A stretch of 64,000 nucleotides of DNA, taken from Dipteronia dyeriana. Taxonomy: Eukaryota; Streptophyta; Magnoliopsida; Sapindales; Sapindaceae. A program made the position numbers and the translations under genes. The DNA lies in assembly GCA_032871835.1 (NCBI GenBank), contig CM065299.1:30182074-30246073 (forward strand), read 5' to 3'. The notes below the pieces were generated by a model, which was not told the origin of the DNA, made no database searches, and worked only from the letters and a program-made list of their open reading frames with translations. Positions 47,157-57,209 of the stretch are shown piece by piece; positions within the stretch are counted from its first letter, which is position 1, and the number at the start of each line of letters is the position of its first letter.

Positions 47157-50090
47157 ATGAATCCGACTTCCCGTCATCGACTTTTTACTATAGCTCTTGA
47201 GGCGCTTAATCGTGAGGATTTTCAACTGGTATCTTCCACTCGAAGATTATTGGGGGAAATCCCCCCGGATGAACCTCCTTTTTTAGAAGTCGACGTTTAT
47301 GGGCTTTACCCTGACGTTTATTTTAGTTATGTATTCAGTTTTGATTCTGATTCATCTAGTTCTGAATCTTTCGCTTCTAATCACAGGGTACCACTTCGAT
47401 CAAGGATGAGAAAACATCAAAGTAAAAGCGAAGTTCATAAGCACAACTCGGGCAGCGTCCGAATCAAGGAGCAAGTTATTAATGAGCAGGACGTTGAAGA
47501 GGAGTTCAGAAAATCCTGTTGATCGCCCGAGTGGGTTTGACGTCGAACCGAACATGGTCAGGGTAGAAGAGATCATGAAGTATCGTGCCCGATTCGATTT
47601 GGATGATTCAGTTACTCTGGTTCCTGCTGGTGATAGAGCTGTGTGGAACCCTCCCCCGGGTATGGTGGCAATCTATAGGTCCATGCTTTGCTGCGACGTC
47701 ACTCTTCCTCTGCAGGCGTTCATTGCCTGGTTTCTGGCTGAAGCGGGGATCGCTCATGCTCAATTGGCCCAGAATAGCTACAAGATCTTGATGTGTATGT
47801 GGCACATGTGGAGCCAAATGAATCTGTCACCGCCTTCCCCTAATGAAATCAGGCACTTCTACACGTTAAGGCAGTCTGGTAAGACGGGGACCTATTTCCC
47901 CATGTCTAATCCGCCAGATTGCTGGGTCCCCGAGGGGACAAAGATGAATCGAGGAGTTGACACCTCTGATGAAGCCAATAAGAGGGGCTTCGTATGGGGA
48001 TTTCCTTAATCCAACAAGTACTGGAAGAACTGTTGGTTTTTTACTGGAGGAAATCTAGGTCTTGAGTCACTTTCTCGGCTGGGGAAACTTGGAGGGTGTT
48101 GAAAGTTCCCCGTTTTTTCTGTTCTCCCGAGGTATGGAACAAGAAAAACCTTGAATTCAGTGATACTGAGCTGATCAGATTTGCTCAGACAACAGTTTGC
48201 ACTCTAAAGAAGAGGAGCAGGACTTATCTTTTTAATGAGAAAAAAATGATAAAACTTGGCTTCTTTAGCCAGATTTCAGGCTATCGCAGGCGATGTAAGT
48301 GATCTTTGTACACCCCCTTTATATATATATATATATATATATATATCTATATATATTCTGACGCGATTCCCTTTTTTTCTTCTAAGTGTATGACTCTGAC
48401 ATCGTCTGTGACCTTCAAGCTCGTCAAGTGAAGTCGATTCTTCAAGTGAGCCAAAAAGAAGCTTATCGTCATAGTGAAGAGGGCATTGCCCCACCTGAGT
48501 CAGATAAGGACCCTGATGAGGCTGGCGAACAGATTCCCTAAAGTGTCCCCGATGAAGTCATCCGACTGACCGTATGAGAGTCAAGTGGCCTGAGTGGCCA
48601 TACTCATGAGTTGCCTGTAGACGGAGGGAGGCAGAGTGGTGGTATTGGTAAGGGGCCTGGTGGATCGAGCTCCCCGATTGTGGTCCCTACCGAGCGGACG
48701 GACGCAGGTGATGGAGGTAAAAACTCTAAGGGACAAGTAACTACAAATCCTGATTTTTGAATCCTTTCATGAGGATGTCCAGGAAGATCCCTCAGATGAT
48801 CTAGGCTTTCATCGCTCTCGGGCCGAGAAAAGAAAGGTGGTGGATTCTCCCACTCGCCCTCATAAGATTCCTCGGGTGGTTTCATTCATTGACTCCAGTG
48901 ATGAAGACACCAGAGCTAAGCTTCCCTCGAGCGTTGATGTTGAAACATCAACGGGTGCGGAGACTTCGAACCCGATCAGGGGCTCTTCCTCCCCCGAGGT
49001 TAAAGATGCTAGAGCTGAACCCTCGGGAGGCCTTTCCTATCATTCCCCTCATGATCTGTTACGGGCGATGTCATCCGGTCAGGCTTTCATTAGGGATGAC
49101 CACTGAAGCTGTTTTCGGGATGGCTCTTTAACAAAGTGTCTTCAGAATATTTTGAACGGCGCATCTTATGTAGGTTTTATTCCCAACTTTCATCGTCTTG
49201 CTTGCTTTGCTTGCTAAATTTTTGATTATGTTTCCTTGTAAATGGTGGCCGAGTTTGCTGAGCTGGTTCAGACACAACAACATCAAGCCAATCGAATAAG
49301 GCGTCTTGAGGTTCAGCTGAAAGAAAGCAAAGATAGTCGCGCTCGGGTTGAGGCGGCTTATCAAAAAGAGGTGGGCTCTACCCAAGTGTTTACCGACCAC
49401 TGTTTGGCGAAGCAAGTGGAGGCCGAGGAAAGGGCTTCTTTGGCAGAAGAGAATGCTATGTCACTTCAAAACTTGTTGTCTTCTGCCCAGAAATCAATGC
49501 TTAAGGCCGAGCAGAAAACAGAACAGTTCAAGTCGGCATATGAATAGAAGATCGAAGACTTGGAACGCTAAGCTTTGACAGTCGAGTCCCTATCCAAAGA
49601 GGCCAGGCTAGAACTTGAAGTCCAGGGGGTTAATCATTTTAAAAGATCCCCTGCTTACGACGCCCTTCTCTTTTGGGAATTTCAGCGAGGGCTAGTTTCA
49701 GCTGGCGAGTTTTTTAAGTTCAAGAATCGGGCAACTGAAAAAGCCTGAACCAACTGGAAACTGTCGATCAAGAATCACGTGGATCGGTCCCTAGAATCTC
49801 TTTGGGCTCAGATGAAGGAGTGGAGATCTTATTGCCGTAGTTGAGGTAAAGTGACTCATCCCATGCATTTGGAGGTTCCATCCGAGCACTCCCTCTCGAC
49901 CTTTTATGCTAGTCAGGAGTCGGTCGTGGGAGGTGTGGTGCCTGATTTCAGACCGATCCCGGGAGAATATTACAGTAAATGGATGGATGATTCAGTCGAT
50001 ACGATTGCTTGGCCTTCCAATGAAAGCCTGCTTCGTGAATACGAAATGGTGCCCGACCCGAGCATCGGCAAGAGTTCTAAATCCTCCTAA
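47157..50090 (+). pseudogene. Antisense ORF region (aORF) of the Tat-type element
   Basis: A protein-coding remnant runs opposite to pol. Segment 1 (47157-47522) starts MNPTSRHRLFTIALEALNRE and has an acidic Ser-rich stretch. Segment 2 (47482-48009, other frame) has PPGMVAIYRSMLCCDVTLPL, FIAWFLAEAGIAHAQL and LMCMWHMWSQMNL, resembling the plant domain named 'putative gypsy type transposon' (PF04195). After broken stretches, segment 3 (49242-49547) is a coiled coil (LVQTQQHQANRIRRLEVQL, KAEQKTEQFKSAYE). Segment 4 (49851-50090) has an acidic C-terminus. A (TA)n run interrupts it at 48319-48355. Function unknown. The domain assignment is from recall of the family, not a search. Confidence 0.65.
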
Positions 50091-50953
50091 CTGATTTATT
50101 TTGTAGAAATTCATTTTTGTAGAGATTCTTTGTAACAATTCTTTGTATCAATTCTTTATAAAGATTATCAATGAAATTCCGAGTTAACTGTAATTCTGAA
50201 ACCCGAGTGGTCTGATCTGATTCATTGCTCTAGGAATTTCACCGAGTCTTCTTTAACTTGATTCTATTGTTGTCGAGTATCTTATTAAACCGGCTATTGA
50301 AAATATCTTATTAAACTGGCTATTTCTGATGTTCGGGTAAATTCACCAAGTATCTTATTAAACTTGTTTCATTACCCGAATAATTTTTAACACAAAGTAT
50401 CTTATTAAACTGGCTAATATTATTAACCGAGTCATCTTAAAACAGGCAAGTAGATTTATACTTGTGTTTCATACTCGGTTGCTACCTGAACATTACATCA
50501 AGGCTCACAATGATCATATGTTCGAGTCCTTACACATTACCGAGGACGTCTCCCCAGTTTTTGTGTAAGGGTTTGCCGAATCGTTAAGCTTTTCGAACCG
50601 CTTAACACAGCTTTGTATTTCACCGGAATTTTTTTCGATAGCGTCCTGAGCCTTTCTCCAAAATCTGGTGAATCGGGTTTGCCTTTTTGCTAAGGTCAAT
50701 TGACCTTGCTCGGCTGGCATGCTCATTCGAGCTTCTCCGCCCATTCGGGAATCAATGGTCCCGATTATTCTATTTGCATGTTCTTATTATCATGCTCGTC
50801 TTTCATATGTTCTTATTATCATATGCTTTATTTTTCAGAAATCCCGAGTTTGATTTTTATTTATAACTGTAAAACCAACAAAGATTTAAGTTCCAAAGCT
50901 AATATTTAACCTAACTAAAATTGTCCTGACTAGAAAGGAAAATGAAAAATAAT

Positions 50954-52180
50954 TTAAGGATAGAAAATTTTCAGATATTGGGCATTGCATGGTCGGGGTA
51001 AAACCCATCCATTGGGTCGTGCAATCCAATATGCTCCATGGCCAACTATTCCTTTGATTTTATACTGGCCTTCCCACTTATCAGCCAGGGAACCTGCAAC
51101 TTTATTTTTTATATTCAATGACACCTTCCTGAGTACCAGGTATCCTAGTTGGAATTTTCTGACCCGAACATAAGAGTTGTAGTGGCGAGCTACTCTTTCC
51201 TGATATGCCATATTTCGTATTCAGAACTTCTCTATTTTCTCTTCTAACTCATCTAGACTTTGTAATAGCATATCAACATTCTGTTCTTCATTATATAGCC
51301 TGACCCAGGGTGATACATATGACGTTTCTATGGGGATAACATATTCTGTTCCAAACGCTAAAGTGAATGGAGTCTCTCCTGTTGTCGTCTGATACGCCCA
51401 TAATACTTCGGGGAGCTTTTCAACCCAACTTCCTTTCTTGGCATCCAGCTTTGCTTTGAGTGTATGCTTGATGATTTTGTTTACTGCTTCAGCCTGCCCG
51501 TTCGTTTGAGGATGGGCAGGTGTGGCATAGTAATTGACAATTTGGTACTCCTTGCATAACTGTCTAAATTTCAGGTTATCGAACTGGGTGCCGTTATCTG
51601 TGATGATAGTGTTTGGGACTCCAAACCTGTAGAGTATATTCTTTTTCATGAAATTTGTGGTATTTGCTTCTGTGATGCGCACTAATGCTTCAGCTTCTGC
51701 CCATTTCGTGAAATAGTCAATGGCTACTATGGCATACTTCGCTCCACCCCATATCCCAGCTGGCATTGGGCCGATTAAATCCAAACCCCACATGGCAAAT
51801 GGCCATAGGGATGTGAAGTTTCTGAGTTGTTCAGGGGGTTGTCAGATATCATTAGCAATCTTTTGGCAAGTATTGCAACTCTCCGAACATCGATGTGCAT
51901 CTGAGAATAAAGTAGGCCAATAATAACCTTGCCTGAGTACCTTGTGTACTAAACTTTTACCCCCAGTATGGTTTCCGCAAACTCCCCCATGGATTTCCTG
52001 TAATATCTGACATGTATCTTCATCTGACACACATCTTTGAAGTGTTCGGGAAAACCCCTTCTGTATAGTTCTTCTCCGACCAATGTGTACCTTGCTGATC
52101 GATACCTGATACGTTTTGCTTGTAGGAGATCTTCCGGGAGCATGCCTTTTTCCAAGAACTTTCTCAACTGGGTCATCCAA
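50954..52180 (-). pseudogene. Tat-type element integrase
   Basis: The zinc-binding part (52180-51842) reads HGGVCGNHTGGKSLVHKVL and CSESCNTCQKIA. The core (51793-51221) opens MWGLDLIGPMP and has AIDYFTKWAEAEA, IITDNGTQFDN and NGQAEAVNKIIK, so Asp, Asp and Glu are all present. The C-terminal domain (51211-50954) includes LGYLVLRKV and WEGQYKI and ends IFYP. Frame breaks near 51840 and 51215 split it into three ORFs. Confidence 0.88.
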
Positions 52181-52934
52181 CCGTCTGACGGTGTTCGGAT
52201 TTCTGAAATTTCATAGTTTTTTGGCTCAGTTGTGTTCGGTTTGAGGAGATGTGCAACCAGGATAGTTTTTGGCCTGATTGTGGTTATTGCTGATGCTAGT
52301 TTGGACAAAGCATCTGCCTTTTCATTCTCCTCCCTGGGGATCTGGGCAATCCTATATTTTTTGAATTTTTGGAGGAGTTGTCTTGCAATGTGACGATATG
52401 CTATCATGCCTTCATCCCTAGCTTGATATTCGTTCAGGACTTGGTTGACAACTACCTGTGAATCACTAAATATCTCGACTTCATCGGCTCTGAGAGCTAT
52501 ACAGACTCTGAGTCTAGCTAATAACGCCTCGTACTCGGCTTGATTATTGGTTGCTTTGAAGTCAAACATCATGGCGCATTCGACATCATCTCTTTCTGGA
52601 GTGCATACTACGATCCCTGCCCCGCTGCCGTGAGTGTTTGAAGAGCCATCAACATACAATTTCCATGGGAATTTTTCCCCAACATCTTTTTAGCTTCCAG
52701 GTTTGGCTCTGTGAACTCTGCTATAAAATCTACCACTAATTGCCCTTTGAGAGATGTCCTAGGGACGTAGTGGATATCAAATTCACTTAGCTCGATTGCC
52801 CATTTGGTTAGTCTTTCTGAAATCTCTAGCTTCTGTAAAATTTGTTTCAATGGGCAGTCGGTGAGAACCTGGATTGTATGAGCCTGAAAGTATGGCCTTA
52901 GCTTTCTTGCCGCTGAAACCAATGCTAGGGCCAT
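51949..52934 (-). pseudogene. Tat-type element: retroviral-type RNase H end plus second, archaeal-type RNase H
   Basis: 52934-52680 reads MALALVSAARKLRPYFQAHT, LKQILQKLEISERLTKWAIE and FDIHYVPRTSLKGQ, the usual gypsy RNase H and connection. A new RNase H starts near 52659 with MYVDGSSNTHGSGAGIVV, then TNNQAEYEALLARLRV, IFSDSQVVVNQV and REENEKADALSKLAS. These supply the D, E, D, D catalytic residues. Two RNase H domains in series are a hallmark of the Tat lineage. Confidence 0.85.
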
Positions 52935-53168
52935 TTTTTCTGCCTGTGAATACCTGGTCTCGGCGGGTTAAAGCGTCTTGCTAGTATAATACATTGGCTT
53001 ATGTACTCCATCTTCTGTTCTGAGTAGGACTGAGCTTGCTGCTAGTTATGTAATTGATAAGTATAAATGGAGTATCTCTCCCATTTGTGGTTTCGAAAGG
53101 ATGGGAGCCTGCCCTAAGTACTCTTTGATTTTTAAGAATGCTTGCTCGCACTCTTCGTTCCATTCGAG

Positions 53169-53960
53169 TCATTTTCCTTTTTTAATTACTTTGAAAAAAA
53201 GTGTGTATCTTTCTGTGGCCTTTGAGATGAATCTACCCAAGGAAGCTAAGCATCCTGTTAGGCGCTGTAGCTCTTTTAGTGTCCTTGGTGAAGTCATTTT
53301 CTGCAGGGCTTGGATTTTTTCAGGATTGACTTCGATTCCCCTTTGGTGAACTTGGAAACCCAGGAACCTTTCTAAAGGAACTCCGAATAAACACTTGTTC
53401 GGATTCAGCTTCATTTGGTATCTCCTCAAAACATCAAATGTCTCTCGCAGGTCTGAGGTATGCTTGTCTGCCGAGATGCTTTTGGTCAGCATTTCATCAA
53501 AGTATACTTCCATGTTTCTTCCCATTTGTTGCGCGAAGATTCTGTTGACCAGCCTTTGATATGTTGCCCCTGTATTTTTTAATCCGAAGGACATCACTGT
53601 GTAATAGTACAAGCTCTGATCAGTTGTGAACGTTGTTTTTTCTTCGTCAGCGTTGTTCATCCGGATTTGGTTATATCCCGAGTAGGCGTCCATGAAACTG
53701 AGCAATTCATAGCATGATGTAGCATCCACCAGTTGGTCTATCCTTGGGAGTGGAAAACTGTCTTTTGGGCATGCTTTGTTCAAATCTGTGAAATTTACGC
53801 ACATTCTCCATTGTCCATTTTTCTTTTGGACGAGGACTATATTAGCTACCCATTGAGGGTAGTTGATCTCTCTAATCGACCCTACAACGAGTAGCTTTTT
53901 CACTTCCTGTTTGATTGCCTGACTTCTCTCGAGATTGAATGACCTTCTATTTTGTATCAC
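53169..53960 (-). pseudogene. Tat-type element reverse transcriptase
   Basis: 263 open codons: VGSIREINYPQWVANIVLVQ, FTDLNKACPKDSFPLPRIDQ, FMDAYSGYNQI, TFTTDQSLYYYTVMSFGLKN. The catalytic box is VYFDEMLTKS, where gypsy elements have Y-V-D-D-M, so the second Asp is a Glu. The thumb and connection follow (RYQMKLNPNKCLFGVPLERF, ELQRLTGCLASLGRFI). It ends at a stop before the RNase H frame. Confidence 0.88.
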
Positions 53961-54228
53961 TGGTTTTGCATTCAGGTCTACCGTGAGATGATGAGATATT
54001 ATTCAGGCGTCTATCCCGTCCATGTCTTTATGACTCCAGGCGAACACATCCTTGTATTCTTTAAGCAGATCAGTGAGGCTTTGTTTGACTTTGTTTGACT
54101 TTTCCTTCCATATTGGCCCAGTGCATCCATTTGATGCCTATTGTTTTCGACTTCTCGAGTTGGGCTTTGAATCACGACGTCTCTGTCTCCTACCGGACTT
54201 TCATGATGGTTAAACCGCTAGGTGACTG

Positions 54229-54790
54229 TCATTCCTCTCTCTGGCTCTTCACTTTGATGTCGAGTTTCACAGGTTGATTCTTGCAGGCGTATGGTTCCGT
54301 GATGACGCTTGCGATGGTGCCGATCACTATCTTATGATGACGACCGATCCCTGTACCCGTCATATTTACGGTGTCTTGCACGGGCTGTCTGATCATGGTC
54401 CTACTTCTGGCGTGGTCATTCCTCTTCGGGTGTTTCACGTCCAGCCTGATTAATTTGAGCAGAGTTCCTTCCGGCTTCCGGTGCATTTAATTCTAGCCAC
54501 ACTACAACCGAACGAAGCCTTGCAGGTAGGAGGTTAGGAGGTTATGAGGTTACGCTTCTTCTGCAACCAGTAGATCAACTCCTTCCTTTGCTGCGTCTCC
54601 CACCAACTGTTGCAGCTCCTCGCTGAAGCGTCGTGTTAGATCTTCACTGGTCGAAGGGATTTGTTGAATCCCTACCAGGGATGTTGGTTGGTTGCGGCGA
54701 GATCTCGTGAACTACTGCCAATATGGACATTATCTGGAGATTTTTGGACATCTCCAGGACTGTTTCTGCTTCCCGCCATTACTTTTAATT
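54229..54790 (-). pseudogene. Tat-type element gag/protease remnant
   Basis: Near 54780 the minus strand starts MAGSRNSPGDVQKSPDNVHI, a plausible gag N-terminus, and continues through several stops. A further ORF (54486-54229) reads LKLIRLDVKHPKRNDHA with no clear motif. Only about 0.87 kb separates RT from the LTR, far less than a full gag-protease, so most of it is deleted. Confidence 0.5.
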
Positions 54791-54825
54791 AAATCGGAAG
54801 TTCACCCCCTTCTTCTAACGCCAAT

Positions 54826-55705
54826 TGTTGACGTCGATTTCTGGATGTATGGAAAAAGTCAACAGGAATTGGATTTTAGTTATGATTTCAAAGAGAGAGA
54901 GAGAAGGAGAAAGTAATCGGACGTAGTTTTACGTGGTAAAACTCCGATGACCGAAGAAATGTCCACAGGTGGCTGAATAATCAACCAAGCCAAAATCCAC
55001 TATTGAAAATATTTACAACTCTCGATCTCTCTTTTTTCTCTGTCTTTTTCTATATTTCCTGTGTGTATTTTGTGATGAGATTATGGGTCTATTTATATGT
55101 CCATAGAACCCTAATCCTCTTTGTACAAGTAATAAAAGATCTTTGTATTTAACTATGATCGGTTACTTGTTTGAAGTAATCTGTCTTCTTTCCTATTTCG
55201 AAGTCTTGTATTTAGATCGAATGAGACTCTAGTGATGTAGTCCAGTTATGATTTATTTCCTTATAAAAGCATAGTCTTTTTGAAGAAATAAAATTGTTGC
55301 CTGATTTAGAACCCTTTCTGTTTAGTATTCTATTCTTCTTTGAATTCCTCTTTGATATGGATATCTTCACATATTTTAACGACTCGACTCGTGTGAGCTA
55401 CGCACTGGGCTTTTTATTCAGTTTTCTTCATGTTTGTCCCGAGTATAACACGATATTAACTGGTCTCGAATGACGTCATCTGATCCCGAGTAAAAAATGT
55501 CATCAACTAGCCCCGAGCATCTTTAACTGACTTCGAGTAGTATATGACGTCAGTTGACCCCGAGTAGGTTTTGTTCAATACTTGTTTACTCGGACTTCTC
55601 TTCTTTGGTGATGTCTTGTAAGATATTTTCTGAATACCTATTCGGATGGTCACCTGACAACTCTATTCTCTTTTTCAATGACGTGTACGTCTGATAAAAT
55701 TTACA
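54826..55705 (-). repeat. 5' LTR of the Tat-type gypsy element
   Basis: 880 bp from TGTTGACGTCG to ATTTACA. The first 150 bases differ from the partner at roughly ten positions by eye. Confidence 0.9.
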
Positions 55706-55721
55706 TACGATAACAACAAAC

Positions 55722-55788
55722 CTATAGAGTGCACAGACAAGCAGGCAAGGATTAGACTAATGACAAGCAGATCAAGTAAAAACGCCAT
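55722..55788 (-). pseudogene. GH1 pseudogene exon 1 (signal peptide)
   Basis: From ATG at 55788 it reads MAFLLDLLVISLILACLSVH and then a Ser-Ile-split codon before GTTTG. It has 67 nt, identical in length to exon 1 of the intact gene, and encodes a hydrophobic signal peptide. It is still open. Confidence 0.9.
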
Positions 55789-57209
55789 GGCTACCAAATT
55801 CCAAGGCTTCCCTAATCCCTAGAACTATATTTATAAATATTAATTATATAATAATAATAATAAATTTCTTAATTAGAAACTGAATCACATTTATACGTCA
55901 TGCGTTTCTCCTTGCAGCCTACTGTTGATCAGTTTGTCTTGTAAAAAAAAAAAAAAAAAAAACCTGTCTTGGATAGTAGCAGGGTTGGCGCACTCGCAAC
56001 ACATCATGTGTCAATTTCATAATTTTGTTTACGAATTGAAAAGAAAGCCTTTTTATTGATCGATCATGTTTTTTTTTTACGGTAATTATTTATCCCTCTA
56101 TATAGATCATATATTTTTTAAAATTTTTATTATTGGTAGGGTTTATCTATGAAGCCATTGACCGATCAAGTTAACTAAAAATTTAATTCTTTATTTTATA
56201 ACCGCTAAGACGATAAATGTAAAAGTTTTGACTTGACACATGGATGGTAAAATAATCCGTGGAGATAGGGCTCCGTAAAGACCTGCACTTATATGGTATG
56301 GATGAGTTTCAATTTGATGGGAATGAAACGGGGATGAAGATGGATAATAAAACCCGTAATGGGTATGGGTCGGGGATGAGTTTTATAATCCCCTCCCCAC
56401 CCCACTTAAAATATAATACTTATTTTTTATTATTTAGTTCAATGTTTATGTTTTAAAATGATTGAATTTATTTTTTTAGTTTTGAGATTTATGTTTATAG
56501 GATGATTTTCAATATATTTTTAAAATTACTTTATATATTATATCATATTCATTAGTTTATATATTTATTATCTAAATAAAATTTATTTTTTGACAAGATT
56601 TTAATAAATAATTTTATTAAATGGGTTAAATGGGTGGGGATAGGGAAAGCGTACCTCGCACTGCTCCATCCCGCTCCATCTATCGTGAGGTTTTATGAGA
56701 GGATGAGTTTTTAAAGTGGGAAAAGTCACCCCATCCCGAACCCGCTCCATTGTCATCTCTGTCTAGACAAATAAAATTAATGTTGCATTCCTTTTTGATT
56801 TATCATAGTTTTCTTATGAGAATTTTCCAACATACAGTACTCTGGTTCACTTGTTGGTCATGTTAATTTTGGGACCTGTTGGCCATCAGCTAACCAACAA
56901 GAAATTTTAAATGATTCAATAAATGTAAACATAAGGGTTTCGATATGTTCACGTTTCGTGCAACTTACAAAGATAAATCTGTACTTCATAGTTTATAATA
57001 ACTGGAAAATATTTGGTTTGGAGACTGTAACAAGCTTTAAGATCAACACATTGGTATTTATCGCAAGGTTCAGGTTCAGGTTTTTTTAAAACAATTTCAA
57101 CAAATACAATGCATATTATACTTGCATCAAAAAATATTTTTGTTCGATTATTGTCAAGTGCTGACTGTCAGTAAGAAAACTAAGTGCGGACATCATATTT
57201 TCAGGTATA
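55789..57209. other. Intergenic region between the two GH1 copies, with a possible hAT-like MITE
   Basis: No gene. A (T/A)-rich segment at 55835-56230 precedes a stretch (about 56240-56765) with repeated gggatgag/ggggatag words on one side and ccccatcccgaacccgctccattgtcatctct on the other. It resembles a non-autonomous hAT-like element, but a clean left terminus is not visible. The rest is 3' flank of the intact GH1 gene, with no canonical AATAAA close to its stop codon. Confidence 0.35.

Larger units (their letters stand above)
45767..55705 (-). mobile_element. Tat-type Ty3/gypsy element in GH1 pseudogene intron 1
   Basis: LTRs 45767-46646 and 54826-55705 are 880 bp each, starting TGTTGACGTCG on the plus strand. 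On the minus strand the order is LTR, gag remnant, RT, RNase H, a second RNase H of the archaeal type, integrase, an antisense ORF region, polypurine tract (aagggggtattggag on the minus strand at 46647-46661) and LTR. RT-RNase H-integrase order is Ty3/gypsy. The additional RNase H and an antisense ORF between pol and the 3' LTR are known from Tat-lineage plant elements. Most of gag and protease is deleted. No matching 5-bp target duplication is visible (gcaac against tacga). Confidence 0.88.
10062..55788 (-). pseudogene. GH1 beta-glucosidase pseudogene stretched over 45.7 kb by nested transposons
   Basis: Thirteen of the fourteen exons of the neighbouring intact GH1 gene can be found in order on this strand. 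Exon 1 55722-55788, 2 45472-45554, 3 42856-42916, 4 about 19784-19838, 5 19609-19684, 6 19448-19522, 7 19142-19229, 8 18803-19050, 9 18603-18718, 10 18472-18501 plus 12048-12242, 12 11761-11856, 13 11560-11668, 14 10062-10230. Exon 11 is not recognisable. Copia B splits exon 10, copia D sits in intron 3, a gypsy element in intron 1, and DNA transposons in introns 2 and 13. Point lesions confirm death: exon 2 ends in TAG where the intact copy has the CAG of the substrate-binding Gln, exon 8 has a 2-bp deletion and a TAA, exon 10 a 1-bp deletion, exon 12 a 10-bp deletion. Confidence 0.9.
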
